NCBI GenBank assembly: GCA_910585505.1
Contig: CAJUFF010000001.1
Span: forward strand, 1 to 64,000
DNA length: 64,000 nt
Reading direction: 5' to 3'
Origin: an uncultured Ruminiclostridium sp.
GTDB taxonomy: Bacteria; Bacillota; Clostridia; Oscillospirales; Ruminococcaceae
In this document: positions 46,033 through 55,088 of the stretch, piece after piece
Layout of the letters: every line of letters starts with the position of its first letter
How positions within the stretch are numbered: the stretch's first letter is position 1
The notes under the pieces: generated by a model
Told to the model about the DNA's origin: nothing
The model's input: only the letters and a program-made list of their open reading frames with translations
The model's database searches: none
Program-made: the position numbers and the translations under genes

Positions 46033-46157
46033 TTTATACGGTTATAATATGCCCGAATGTCATACCCTGCCCATAATGGAAATTCATATTTAAATTTATT
46101 ATATCACTTTTAATGCCAAAATGCAATATTTTTACGTATTTTTTTGACAATTTCCTG

Positions 46158-46186
46158 TTGACTATACTCAAAAAATGTTTTATAAT
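46158..46186 (+). promoter_or_regulatory. Sigma-A promoter of the beta-mannosidase gene
   Basis: TTGACT (46158-46163), 17-base spacer, TATAAT (46181-46186), with the start codon 46 bases downstream of the -10 box. Confidence 0.8.
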
Positions 46187-46232
46187 TCAATTAAGGAAAA
46201 TATTACCTCAAAATCCTGAAAGGACAACCGCC

Positions 46233-48701
46233 ATGCTGCTCAACAAAAACTGGAAAATGCTTTTTAACGGTGAAATTCTGCCCTGCCGCGGGTTCCCCGT
46301 TTCCATGTACCGCACTCTGCTGGCCAACGGAAGAATCGACGACCCGTATTACGGCGAAAATCAGTACGACGCTAAAGAACTCAGCCGAAAGGATTGTGAA
46401 TTTATCTGCGAATTTGAGCCTGAAGGAGAAATATTTGCGGAAGACAAGGTTTTTCTGCGTTTCTTTGGAATTGATACGCTGTCTGAAGTATATCTCAACG
46501 GCAACATTCTCTTTGGCGGCGATAATATGTTTGTTACCTACGAATATGAAATCAGGGGATTGCTCAAACGCGGGTTAAATACGCTGAGAGTCAAAATTTC
46601 CTCCCCCCTCGAATACGCCGAGAAAAGGTTTGGGGAGCGCCCGCTGTACGGAGTGGAAGGTACGGTGCCGGGATATCAGCACATACGCAAGGCTCATTAC
46701 ATGTACGGCTGGGACTGGGGAATGCAGCTACCCGATATGGGCATATGGCGGAATGTTGAGATTGTGGGAAAATCCGTATGCGAAATATGCGGAGCTTATT
46801 ACCGTCAGGAATTCAGGGACAGTTACAGAAAGCTTATACTTACCGTGACCCCCGAACTGCGGCCGTTTGTGATAAGGCCCGTTGAGCTGCTTACCGAAAT
46901 AGAGCTGTCCGACGGCAGGAGCCTTATTTCGAGAAATCCGGTGCATAAGTGTGAAAGGCTTACCTTTGAAGTGGAAAATCCTCCCCTCTGGTGGGTAAGG
47001 GGATACGGAAAACAGCCGCTTCAAAGAGTGAAATTTACGCTGATAGAGGACGGAAAGGCAATAGACAGATTTGAGGAGAGAATAGGATTCCGTGAGCTGA
47101 CGGTAAGAAACGACGAAAAAGCGGGTAAATTCTGTTTCGTCTGCAACGGTACGGAAATATTCGCCATGGGAGCAAATATTATCCCCGAAGATCAGATTCT
47201 TCCTTCGGTAAACGATAAACGTACCGATTATATGCTCAGACAGTGCGCAAGAGCCAATTTCAACTGCGTCCGGGTATGGGGCGGCGGCGTTTATCCGAAC
47301 GATCATTTTTTAAAGCGCTGCGACGAGCTGGGCTTTGTACTGTGGCAGGACTTTATGTTCGCCTGCGCGGCTTATCGGCTGACTCCTCAGATGGCAGCTT
47401 CCGTAAAAAAAGAGCTTAAGGACAACATAAAAAGAATTCGCAATCACCCCTGTCTGGGGCTGTGGTGCGGCAACAACGAGATAGAAAGCATGTGGGAGGG
47501 CTGGGGAGTACCTAAGGACGAGGAAGCTAAGGCGGACTATGCGGAGCTGTTTGAAAAAATTATTCCCGCCGCGCTGAAGGAATACGACCCCGACCGCTTT
47601 TACTGGCCCTCCTCTCCCTCATCCGGCGGCGGTCTGTACGGAGGCAAGTGCTTTAGCGGCAGCTCGGACAACCATAGGGGAGATCAGCATTTCTGGGCGG
47701 TATGGCACGGCTTTAAACCTCTGGAGGAATTCCGAAGGTTTGATTTTCCTTTCTGTTCGGAATTCGGCTTTGAGTCGCTGCCCTCGGTAAAAACCGCGGA
47801 GACCTTCGCGCGTGGCAAGGATATGGATCTGTGCTCCCCGGTTATGGAAGCGCATCAGAAGTGCGTAATGGGGAATGAAAAGCTTCTGTTTTATACGGCG
47901 CAGATGTGCCGTACTCCGAAAAGCTTTGAAGAACTCGTTTACGCCACGCAGCTCGTGCAGGCGGAATCAATACGCCTTAATGTAGAGCATATGCGAAGAA
48001 AAAGAGGAAAATGTATGGGCAGCCTGTACTGGCAATTTAACGACAGCAATCCCGTAATTTCTTGGTCGGCGGTGGATTACTTCGGAAGAGAAAAGGCGCT
48101 TTATTACGCCACCAAACGATTTTATGCACCTGTTCTGGTTTCCTGTCTCGAAGAAAGCCTGAACGATGTTCAATTGCATATATCAAACGAAACCACCGAA
48201 AGTATACTGGGAATTATTAAGTGGTCGCTGAGAAAAAACACCGGCGGCAAGATCGTGAACGGAGAAAAAGAGGTACAGGTTGAGGCGCTTTCATCGGAGG
48301 CGGTCATATCCCTTGACCTGTCAAAACATCTGAATACAAGGGAGATGAAAAGAAGCTGTTTTCTCGAATACTGCCTTATTATTAACGGAAAAGAGGTATC
48401 CAAGGGATGCACGATCTTCGTAAAACCCAAAGCCTTTGAGTTTTTGCCGCCCGATTTTTCGCTTAATATAGAAGAAACGGGAAGGAGCTATATACTTAAG
48501 CTCAAAAGCAGGGCTTTTGCAAAGGGGGTTGTTCTGGACTTAAAGGACTGCGACTGCGTTTTTTCGGACAACTTTTTCGATTTCAGCGGAAGCTATACGG
48601 TTGAGGTAGATAAGGATTCCCTTACCAAACCGCTTACGGCAGACGGATTCAGAAGGAGATTGTGTGTTATGAGCTGCTTTGATCTTGGAACGAACGAATA
48701 A
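46233..48701 (+). CDS. Beta-mannosidase, glycoside hydrolase family 2
   Basis: 822 aa cytoplasmic exo-glycosidase (no signal peptide). Start at 46233 with GAAAGGA about 9 bases upstream; the open frame back to 46113 spans the promoter. N-terminal sugar-binding beta domain ('VYLNGNILFGGDNMFVTYEYEI'), Ig-like domain, then the TIM barrel with the acid/base Glu in 'LWCGNNEIESMW' and the nucleophile Glu in 'FPFCSEFGFESLPS'. These match GH2 beta-mannosidases better than beta-galactosidases. Probably acts on manno-oligosaccharides taken up by a transporter elsewhere. Confidence 0.94.
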   Translation: MLLNKNWKMLFNGEILPCRGFPVSMYRTLLANGRIDDPYYGENQYDAKELSRKDCEFICEFEPEGEIFAEDKVFLRFFGIDTLSEVYLNGNILFGGDNMFVTYEYEIRGLLKRGLNTLRVKISSPLEYAEKRFGERPLYGVEGTVPGYQHIRKAHYMYGWDWGMQLPDMGIWRNVEIVGKSVCEICGAYYRQEFRDSYRKLILTVTPELRPFVIRPVELLTEIELSDGRSLISRNPVHKCERLTFEVENPPLWWVRGYGKQPLQRVKFTLIEDGKAIDRFEERIGFRELTVRNDEKAGKFCFVCNGTEIFAMGANIIPEDQILPSVNDKRTDYMLRQCARANFNCVRVWGGGVYPNDHFLKRCDELGFVLWQDFMFACAAYRLTPQMAASVKKELKDNIKRIRNHPCLGLWCGNNEIESMWEGWGVPKDEEAKADYAELFEKIIPAALKEYDPDRFYWPSSPSSGGGLYGGKCFSGSSDNHRGDQHFWAVWHGFKPLEEFRRFDFPFCSEFGFESLPSVKTAETFARGKDMDLCSPVMEAHQKCVMGNEKLLFYTAQMCRTPKSFEELVYATQLVQAESIRLNVEHMRRKRGKCMGSLYWQFNDSNPVISWSAVDYFGREKALYYATKRFYAPVLVSCLEESLNDVQLHISNETTESILGIIKWSLRKNTGGKIVNGEKEVQVEALSSEAVISLDLSKHLNTREMKRSCFLEYCLIINGKEVSKGCTIFVKPKAFEFLPPDFSLNIEETGRSYILKLKSRAFAKGVVLDLKDCDCVFSDNFFDFSGSYTVEVDKDSLTKPLTADGFRRRLCVMSCFDLGTNE

Positions 48702-48757
48702 CGAGCAGTTGAACATATTTTACTTTATGTATAATATCCACCTCAATAAACAATTTG

Positions 48758-48796
48758 AAAAACTGCGATTCGATTTTAAAACGAATCGCAGTTTTT
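48758..48796 (+). terminator. Terminator of the beta-mannosidase gene
   Basis: Perfect 15-bp stem AAAAACTGCGATTCG/CGAATCGCAGTTTTT (48758-48772, 48782-48796), with the T-run in the right arm. Confidence 0.9.
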
Positions 48797-48905
48797 ATAC
48801 CAATCTTTAATCAAGTTGTAGACTTGATTAAAGATTGCAATTATACCTCGTACTAATAACCATTTTGACTATGATTTTATCCTGTGTCAAAATGGTTATT
48901 AGTAT
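48797..48905. repeat. Palindromic modules delta and beta without the linker
   Basis: ATACCAAT, stem delta (48802-48816/48822-48836), a short unrelated spacer in place of the linker, then ATACTAAT-like boundary, stem beta (48854-48869/48886-48901) and ATTAGTAT. The order suggests shuffling or deletion between two former pairs. Confidence 0.87.
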
Positions 48906-48912
48906 AATACTA

Positions 48913-49065
48913 AATCCCAATAGAAATCCGACAAATCCGACGATTGGGGCGTCCCTACTCTGCGTCAGCCCTCCTTGAAATATGGCATATTCCTGCGTCG
49001 GGACTTCCTTGATTAGGAACGCCCCACCCGCCGCCTTTGTCTGATTTCTACTGAGAATTAGTATA
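48913..49065. repeat. 153-bp structured repeat, copy 2
   Basis: Same orientation as 28311-28463 and identical except C for A in the left arm and G for A in GGGGCG. It again lies next to small palindromes and ends in ATTAGTAT. Confidence 0.88.
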
Positions 49066-49071
49066 AGCACT

Positions 49072-49112
49072 TATTTGCAAATCATTCCAAATTCAAGTAT
49101 GATTTACAAATA
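49072..49112. repeat. Palindromic module with a unique stem
   Basis: TATTTGCAAATCAT (49072-49085) pairs with ATGATTTACAAATA (49099-49112) with one mismatch, followed by GTATC. It sits between the 153-bp repeat and the spoVAE stop and could end spoVA transcription. Confidence 0.65.
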
Positions 49113-49115
49113 GTA

Positions 49116-49487
49116 TCAGCTCATTTTGTCCCCTCGCTTGAAGCACCTTGCCACAATAAGTCCGAACACCACCGCCGCCGTAAGTCCTGCGGCTCCCGCG
49201 GTAAAGCCTCCGGTGAACGCGCCTAATAGACCGTCCTCCTGAACAGCTTGCTTTACGCCCTTTGCCAACGTGTAGCCAAAACCGGTCAGGGGTACAGTTG
49301 CGCCCGCGCCCGCAAAATCAACAAGAGGCTCGTATACTCCGCATCCGCCCAGGACTACTCCCACAATTACGTAAATTACAAGAATACGAGCGGGTGTAAG
49401 TTTTGTAAGATCTATAAGAAGCTGGCCTATAAGGCAGAATCCGCCGCCTATCACAAATGCCCAGAAATATTCCATAAATGTTTCCAT
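49116..49487 (-). CDS. spoVAE: Stage V sporulation protein AE
   Basis: 123 aa, about four transmembrane helices, with the SpoVAE/SpoVAC-type 'GAGATVPLTGFGYTLAKG' loop. Part of the inner-membrane channel that moves dipicolinic acid into the forespore and out at germination. Third gene of spoVAC-AD-AE. Confidence 0.94.
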   Translation of the reverse strand: METFMEYFWAFVIGGGFCLIGQLLIDLTKLTPARILVIYVIVGVVLGGCGVYEPLVDFAGAGATVPLTGFGYTLAKGVKQAVQEDGLLGAFTGGFTAGAAGLTAAVVFGLIVARCFKRGDKMS

Positions 49488-49505
49488 GCGCTTTTTTCCT
49501 TTCCA

Positions 49506-50516
49506 TTAAAATGCCGAAATATGAACCGCGTGGCTTATACCGGGAATGCTTTCCCCCTGCTGCACAATCGTTGGCGACATAAGCGCTCCGGTAGCCGCAA
49601 ACAAAACGTTTTTCAGCCGCCCGGCGGCAATTTCGGGCAAAATATATCCGCATAACACCGAAGCGCTGCACCCGCAGCCGGAACCGCCGGCGTGTACGTC
49701 CTGTTTTTCCAAATCATACAGCATAAGACCGCAGTCGTTGTGCTTTTCGGATATATCTATATTATCTTTCTGAAACAGCTCTGTCAGTATATCGCTTCCC
49801 ACTTTTCCCAGATCCCCGGTCAGTATAAGATCAAAGGCGTCAATGCTCTGCCCCATATTGGCAAGATGACGGGAAATTGTATCGTGTGCGGCTTCCGCCA
49901 TTGCGGCGCCCATATTATTGGCGTCGGTTATTCCCATATCCTTGATTTTACCCACGGTTACCGCTTTTACATAAGGAGGAGCTCCGTGAGGAGATACTAT
50001 TGCGCAGCCTGCCGCAGTAGCCGTCCACTGAGCGGTAGGAGTGCGCTGTCCGCCGTAGTTTACGGGAAGCCTGAACTGTCTCTCGGCGGAACAAAAGTGA
50101 GATGAGGTCACCGCCGCCGCGTTTATGGCCGCTCCGCTGTCCACAAAAATTGACGCCAATCCCAAGCTTTCCGCCATTGTAGAACAAGCTCCAAACAGAC
50201 CGTAAAACGGTATGCTTGTATCTCTCGCTCCGTAAGCGGAGGCAACGCATTGGTTCAGCAGGTCTCCGGCGAAAAGAAAATCCATATCGCTTTCCGAGAA
50301 TTTTCCTTTGCTTAACGCGTTGGTAAAGGCGTACTGCTGAAGCTTGCTTTCGCTTTTTTCCCAACTGTTTTCCCCTAAGGTTACATCATCGGAAAGGTAG
50401 TCAAAATATTCCGCCAGGGGACCCTCGCCCTCCTTTTTTCCTGCGGCGGCAGCGTAAGCGGAGATTGTGGGCGCCGATTGAAGATTTATCGTACCGTCTT
50501 TTACAATATTTGCCAT
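49506..50516 (-). CDS. spoVAD: Stage V sporulation protein AD
   Basis: 336 aa, thiolase-fold SpoVAD that binds dipicolinic acid at the spore inner membrane. Recognisable by 'GPLAEYFDYLSDDVTLGENSWEKSESKL', 'YGLFGACSTMAESLGLA' and 'DLILTGDLGKVGSDIL'. Lies between spoVAC and spoVAE with short gaps. Confidence 0.96.
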   Translation of the reverse strand: MANIVKDGTINLQSAPTISAYAAAAGKKEGEGPLAEYFDYLSDDVTLGENSWEKSESKLQQYAFTNALSKGKFSESDMDFLFAGDLLNQCVASAYGARDTSIPFYGLFGACSTMAESLGLASIFVDSGAAINAAAVTSSHFCSAERQFRLPVNYGGQRTPTAQWTATAAGCAIVSPHGAPPYVKAVTVGKIKDMGITDANNMGAAMAEAAHDTISRHLANMGQSIDAFDLILTGDLGKVGSDILTELFQKDNIDISEKHNDCGLMLYDLEKQDVHAGGSGCGCSASVLCGYILPEIAAGRLKNVLFAATGALMSPTIVQQGESIPGISHAVHISAF

Positions 50517-50528
50517 TGTTTAGCTCCT

Positions 50529-50975
50529 TTACTGCATTATTTGAAAAATATAAAGAATTATACCGTATACTACCGAGGTAAGAATGCCGTACACTATTAC
50601 GGGACCCGCTATAATGAACATTTTTGCGGCAGTGCCCAATATAAAGCCTTCGGTTTTGAATTCAAGCGCCGGAGCAACTACGGAGTTGGCGAAGCCGGTT
50701 ATGGGTACTAAAGTACCCGCTCCGCCGTGTTTTGCGATTTTATCGTAAAGCTTAAGGCCGGTAAGGAGCGCACTCAGAAATACGAGTGTTATGGAGGTTA
50801 CGGAGCGGGCGTGAAGCTCGGTCATACCCAGATAGGTGTATAGGTTGAATAGAGCCTGTCCCAGACAGCATATCAAACCGCCTATTACAAAGGCTTTGGG
50901 CAGCGTAAAATACAGCTTGGTGCCGGGAGAGTGTTTTTTGGTTAATTTATCGTATTCGTTATTAGTCATATTCAT
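50529..50975 (-). CDS. spoVAC: Stage V sporulation protein AC
   Basis: 148 aa membrane protein, probably five helices, with 'GGLICCLGQALFNLY' and 'GAGTLVPITGFANSVVAPALEFKTEG'. The homologue acts as a mechanosensitive channel for dipicolinic acid release. First gene of the operon; a forespore (sigma-G) promoter would be expected upstream but no convincing one was found. Confidence 0.94.
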   Translation of the reverse strand: MNMTNNEYDKLTKKHSPGTKLYFTLPKAFVIGGLICCLGQALFNLYTYLGMTELHARSVTSITLVFLSALLTGLKLYDKIAKHGGAGTLVPITGFANSVVAPALEFKTEGFILGTAAKMFIIAGPVIVYGILTSVVYGIILYIFQIMQ

Positions 50976-51032
50976 AATTGATATCCTTTCGCAAAAAATC
51001 GACTTTTATCATATTTTTTCTTTTTTTCTCTC

Positions 51033-51096
51033 AAATATTCATAAAAAGAACAGACTGCTTTTCCTCAAAAGCAGTCTGTTCTTTTTATGAATATTT
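51033..51096. terminator. 30-bp perfect hairpin after rplQ
   Basis: Left arm 51033-51062 and right arm 51067-51096 pair over 30 bases with only a 4-base loop; T-runs flank it in both directions. It closes the ribosomal super-operon eight bases after the rplQ stop and shields the spoVA operon from read-through. Confidence 0.93.
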
Positions 51097-51103
51097 AAAC
51101 CAA

Positions 51104-51436
51104 TTAAACCAACTCAATAATAGCCATCTCGGCAGCGTCTCCGCGGCGGGGACCTGTCTTGATTATCCTTGTATATCCGCCGTTAACGTCCTTATACTTA
51201 GGAGAAATTTCGTCAAACAGCTTCTTGCTGACTTCCTCCTTGGTAATGTAAGCGAATACCTGACGCTTGCTGTGAAGGTCGGTGTTCTTTCCGAGAGTTA
51301 TCATTTTCTCGGCTTCGCTTTTTACTTCCTTGGCTCTGGTAACAGTGGTCTCGATTTTGCCGTTTTCCAGCAAAAATGTTACCATCGCTCTGAGCATCGC
51401 TTTTCTATGATCGCTGGTTCTTCCCAGTTTTCTCAT
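51104..51436 (-). CDS. rplQ: 50S ribosomal protein L17
   Basis: 110 aa, '[18 protein letters not shown]' N-terminus. Last gene of the alpha operon part, directly after rpoA and before a strong terminator. Normal bacterial length. Confidence 0.98.
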   Translation of the reverse strand: MRKLGRTSDHRKAMLRAMVTFLLENGKIETTVTRAKEVKSEAEKMITLGKNTDLHSKRQVFAYITKEEVSKKLFDEISPKYKDVNGGYTRIIKTGPRRGDAAEMAIIELV

Positions 51437-51520
51437 TGGCTTATACTCCTTTCCGTACAGAGTTTGTTTCCTTCGGCGAGTTATCTTTATTCACATCGCC
51501 TCGGAAAACCTAATCGTAGG

Positions 51521-52477
51521 TCATTCCTCCGGCTCCGCAAGGTCAAAGCCCAACGAATTAAGCTTTGCTCTTACCTCGTCAAAGGATTTCTTGCCTAAGT
51601 TGCGTACCTTCATCATTTCGTCGGGGGACTTTGTGATAAGATCCTCAACCGTGTTGATATTGGCGCGCTTCAGGCAGTTGAAGGAACGCACCGAAAGCTC
51701 CAGATCCTCGATAGTCATTTCGAGAACCTTGTCCTTGCTCTTGTCGTCCTTTTCAACCATAAGCTCAGGCTGGTTAGCCTCGTCGGACAGCTCGACAAAC
51801 AGCTGCAAATGCTCACAAAGCACCTTTGCCGCATAGCTTACCGCTTCCTTGGCGGAAATGGTTCCGTCCGTCCACACCTCGATGATGAGCTTGTCAAAGT
51901 CGGTGCGCTGTCCCACACGAGTATTTTCAACAGAATAGTTAACCTTAAGAACAGGTGTGTAAATGCTGTCAACCGCAATTATTCCTATGGGCGGCTGTAC
52001 CATTTTAGACTTGTTCTTTTCAGCACTTACGTAACCTCGGCCTCTGTCAAAAGTAAGCTCCATATAGAGCTTAGCGCCTGCCGTGAGAGTGGCGATATGC
52101 ATTCCGGGATCGAGTATCTCTATCTCGCTGTCCGTTTTAATGTCGCCCGCCAGTACCTCACATTCGCCGTTTGCTTCAATGTACACCGTCTTGGGGCTTT
52201 CCCCGTACATTTTAGCTATTAAACCCTTAATATTCAGAATTATCTCGGTTACGTCTTCCTTAACGCCGGGAATAGTGGAAAATTCATGCTGAACCCCGTC
52301 GATCTTTACACTCGTAACCGCAACTCCGGGCAAAGAGGAGAGCAATACACGCCTCAGGCTGTTGCCTAACGTGTTGCCGAAACCGCATTCCAACGGCTCT
52401 AAGGTAAACATTCCGTATTTACCGTCGGGCTTGAGCTTTACGGTTTCTATTTCCGGCTTTTCAATTCTTTCAAGCAT
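51521..52477 (-). CDS. rpoA: RNA polymerase alpha subunit
   Basis: 318 aa. N-terminal assembly domain ('[20 protein letters not shown]') and C-terminal helix-hairpin-helix domain ('[23 protein letters not shown]'). The start at 52477 has AGGAGGG about 8 bases upstream; the frame back to 52519 is rejected. The 249-base gap to rpsD is the second widest inside the super-operon (after none larger in the ribosomal part) and holds a GGGGCG/CGCCC mini-hairpin near 52605-52620. Confidence 0.98.
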   Translation of the reverse strand: MLERIEKPEIETVKLKPDGKYGMFTLEPLECGFGNTLGNSLRRVLLSSLPGVAVTSVKIDGVQHEFSTIPGVKEDVTEIILNIKGLIAKMYGESPKTVYIEANGECEVLAGDIKTDSEIEILDPGMHIATLTAGAKLYMELTFDRGRGYVSAEKNKSKMVQPPIGIIAVDSIYTPVLKVNYSVENTRVGQRTDFDKLIIEVWTDGTISAKEAVSYAAKVLCEHLQLFVELSDEANQPELMVEKDDKSKDKVLEMTIEDLELSVRSFNCLKRANINTVEDLITKSPDEMMKVRNLGKKSFDEVRAKLNSLGFDLAEPEE

Positions 52478-52726
52478 TCTGTAACCCTCCTGCTGTTCGG
52501 GATCCGCCGCTTCGGTCAACCGAATCGGGGAATCGTATAATTGTTTTGCTCAGGGGCTTCCGCCTTACCGCGTCTTGCAACGCGTAAGTGACAGAAAATA
52601 TTGGGCGTTTCCGCCCCGATTAATTTTAAATTACGATAACTCGATTGTAAATTAAAAATAACCGCACCATAGTTCTTCTCGTCCGTTCCCTGCCGTTTTC
52701 CGCAAAACAGCGTTTTTTCTTCGCTA

Positions 52727-53323
52727 TTATTTGGAATACAACTCGATTACGAGCTGCTCTTCGATCTCGAAGTCAAGCTCATCTCTCTGAGGAAGACGAG
52801 TAACAACCGCGCTGGAGGCTTCCTTGTTCAGGTCCAGCCAAACGGGAATAAGTCTGCCGTTGGCAGCTTCCGCGATCTGAGCAAACTTGGGGCTCTTCTT
52901 GCTTTTTTCCGAAAGAGCGACAACATCGCCGGGCTTTACTCTATAAGAAGGAATATCAACTCTCTTGCCGTTAACGGTAAAGTGACCGTGACCTACAAGC
53001 TGACGGGATTCACGGCGGGTAATTGCCATACCCATTCTGAATACAACGTTGTCAAGACGGGATTCCAAAAGCTTTATAAGGTTTTCACCGGCAACGCCCT
53101 CTTCCTTGATAGCCATTTCATAGTAATGATGGAACTGCTTTTCAAGAACGCCGTAAATAAATTTCAGCTTCTGCTTCTCCTTAAGCTGCATTCCGTACTC
53201 GGAAACTTTCTTGCGGGGATTTCCGTTACCCTTTCTGTTTGTTTCCTTGCTGTAGCCCAAAACCGCGGGGCTTATTCCCAGTGCCTTGCATCTCTTAAGC
53301 ACAGGTGTTCTATCTACTGCCAT
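52727..53323 (-). CDS. rpsD: 30S ribosomal protein S4
   Basis: 198 aa with the S4 RNA-binding domain ('ESRLDNVVFRMGMAITRRESRQLVGHGHFTVNGKRV'). Primary 16S rRNA-binding protein; in many bacteria it also regulates its operon, but no binding site was identified here. Lacks the N-terminal zinc cysteines. Confidence 0.98.
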   Translation of the reverse strand: MAVDRTPVLKRCKALGISPAVLGYSKETNRKGNGNPRKKVSEYGMQLKEKQKLKFIYGVLEKQFHHYYEMAIKEEGVAGENLIKLLESRLDNVVFRMGMAITRRESRQLVGHGHFTVNGKRVDIPSYRVKPGDVVALSEKSKKSPKFAQIAEAANGRLIPVWLDLNKEASSAVVTRLPQRDELDFEIEEQLVIELYSK

Positions 53324-53429
53324 TGTAATATTTTCCTTTCTTTCAAGGAAATCCGAACAGCTCGGCTTTCCTGACGTTTATTTATGTTGTATCGGTCTTC
53401 CCGACACCGAGCAACGACGCTCGGTAAAA

Positions 53430-53834
53430 CTATACGCGTCTTCTCTTGGGAGGACGGCATCCGTTGTGAGGGATGGGGGTTACATCCTTGATCATTCTTA
53501 CTTCAAGGCCTGCCGCGGACAGCGCTCTTATAGCCGCTTCACGTCCCGCGCCGGGGCCCTTTACGTATACCTCGACGGTTTTAAGGCCGTGCACCATTGC
53601 CGCCTTCGCCGCCGTTTCGGCTGCCGACTGAGCCGCGAAGGGAGTGGACTTTCTGTTGCCTCTGAAGCCCAGTCCGCCTGCGCTTGCCCATGAAAGGGTG
53701 TTGCCCTGAAGGTCGGTTATAGTAACGATCGTATTGTTAAAAGTAGACTGAATATGTGCCGAACCGTTTTCGATGTTCTTGCGGTCGCGGCGGCGAAGTC
53801 CTGCCTTTTTAACATTAGCTTTGTTCCCTGCCAT
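53430..53834 (-). CDS. rpsK: 30S ribosomal protein S11
   Basis: 134 aa, platform protein of the small subunit. '[21 protein letters not shown]' and the C-terminal '[16 protein letters not shown]' are diagnostic. Between rpsM and rpsD. Confidence 0.98.
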   Translation of the reverse strand: MAGNKANVKKAGLRRRDRKNIENGSAHIQSTFNNTIVTITDLQGNTLSWASAGGLGFRGNRKSTPFAAQSAAETAAKAAMVHGLKTVEVYVKGPGAGREAAIRALSAAGLEVRMIKDVTPIPHNGCRPPKRRRV

Positions 53835-53858
53835 TTATTAGCTTCCTTTCTGTAAAAA

Positions 53859-54227
53859 TTACTTCTTCTTGTTAGCGATGGTCTTTGCGGGACCCTTGCG
53901 GGTTCTGGCGTTGGTCTTTGTTCTCTGACCTCTTACGGGAAGACCCTTGCGATGACGAACGCCGCGGTAGCAGTTAATTTCAACCAGACGCTTGATATTC
54001 AAAGCGACTTCACGTCTGAGGTCGCCTTCCACGCGGTAGTTTGCGTCGATAACCTCACGGATCTTTGCTTCCTGATCCTCGGTAAGGTCCTTGACGCGAG
54101 TGTCAGGGTTAACGCCTGCAGCCGCGAGAATGTCATTTGCGGATTTTCTGCCTATACCGTATACATAGGTCAAGCCGATTTCAACGCGCTTTTCCTTGGG
54201 CAGATCCACACCAGCGATTCTTGCCAT
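53859..54227 (-). CDS. rpsM: 30S ribosomal protein S13
   Basis: 122 aa head protein of the small subunit, '[26 protein letters not shown]' start and basic '[24 protein letters not shown]' tail contacting tRNA. Confidence 0.98.
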   Translation of the reverse strand: MARIAGVDLPKEKRVEIGLTYVYGIGRKSANDILAAAGVNPDTRVKDLTEDQEAKIREVIDANYRVEGDLRREVALNIKRLVEINCYRGVRHRKGLPVRGQRTKTNARTRKGPAKTIANKKK

Positions 54228-54284
54228 ACTTTAAACCTTTCCTTTCCTGTGAAGGAGCCGGCTCCTTCAATTATATGAAGGGCC

Positions 54285-54398
54285 TCAGCCCTGTCTTTGT
54301 TTATGCTTGGGATCCTTGCAGATCACCATAACTCTGCCCTTGCGCTTGATTACCTTGCACTTGTCGCACATGGGCTTTACTGAAGGTCTTACTTTCAT
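54285..54398 (-). CDS. rpmJ: 50S ribosomal protein L36
   Basis: 37 aa, reading [20 protein letters not shown] and so on, ending in KHKQRQG. It has the zinc-ribbon C-x2-C...C...H form. Found by translating the gap between infA and rpsM; an AAAGGAT ribosome site lies upstream. Confidence 0.97.
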   Translation of the reverse strand: MKVRPSVKPMCDKCKVIKRKGRVMVICKDPKHKQRQG

Positions 54399-54440
54399 TT
54401 CGTTACATCCTTTCTGACATGCCAACGGTTTTTTTGAATT

Positions 54441-54659
54441 TTACTTGGCTCTCCATGTAATTCTGCCCTTGGTCAGGTCGTAAGGCGACATTTCAATAGT
54501 TACCTTATCGCCGGGAAGAATGCGGATGTAATTCATACGCAGCTTACCGCTTACATGAGCTAAAATAACATGACCGTTGGAAAGCTTAACATTGAACATT
54601 GCGTTGGGCAACGCTTCCTGTATAATGCCTTCTACTTCGATTACATCTTCTTTGGACAA
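54441..54659 (-). CDS. infA: Translation initiation factor IF-1
   Basis: 72 aa S1-like OB-fold ('[46 protein letters not shown]'). Occupies the ribosomal A site during initiation. Precedes rpmJ, as in other Firmicutes. Confidence 0.98.
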   Translation of the reverse strand: MSKEDVIEVEGIIQEALPNAMFNVKLSNGHVILAHVSGKLRMNYIRILPGDKVTIEMSPYDLTKGRITWRAK

Positions 54660-54802
54660 GCTATGATCATTCCTTTCCTGTGGGTTGTTAAGCCGCTTCT
54701 TCTAAAGTAATCGCATCAATTATAACACGTACTCTTTAAAAATTTTGCCGTATTTTGCGGCTTGATCATTTCCGTGGTGATGTTATTATCGGATCCGAGC
54801 TT

Positions 54803-55048
54803 CTAAGATTTCTTAAGATCGTTTAAGAACCTTCTCAGCTTTTTGTCCGTCAGCTGCTCCAAATCAATTTTATAATTGGTTTTTTGCAGATGCTTGGGAT
54901 TCTTGCGTTTCGGTCTTTCAAGCGGACGCTCCTTCCCGTCGGCCACGATAACAAAATCCTTTTCGTCGTCCGTTCCGATCACGGCCATATAATAGCCCTT
55001 GTCGCGTCCCGCCCTGCTTATGACCACATATCCTTTTTCAAATTCCAT
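54803..55048 (-). CDS. KOW-domain RNA-binding protein
   Basis: 81 aa, KOW motif in 'FEKGYVVISRAGRDKGYYMAVIG', resembling the eukaryotic L14e/L6e family. Clostridia often encode such a protein between map and infA. Probably ribosome-associated; exact role unknown. A 143-base gap precedes infA. Confidence 0.88.
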   Translation of the reverse strand: MEFEKGYVVISRAGRDKGYYMAVIGTDDEKDFVIVADGKERPLERPKRKNPKHLQKTNYKIDLEQLTDKKLRRFLNDLKKS

Positions 55049-55088
55049 ATGATTTTTCGCTCAGACAATCTCCGCTTCTTCCTAACCG

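Noticed and set aside
45844..46060. T-box riboswitch upstream of asnS
   Set aside because: No TGGNACC antiterminator bulge and no terminator before the gene could be found.
46113..46232. An earlier start for the beta-mannosidase
   Set aside because: That stretch contains the promoter and lacks a ribosome site; 46233 has a good site.
50976..51040. Sigma-G promoter before spoVAC
   Set aside because: A GAATA-like box and a TATGATA-like box can be picked out, but the spacing (about 21) does not fit.
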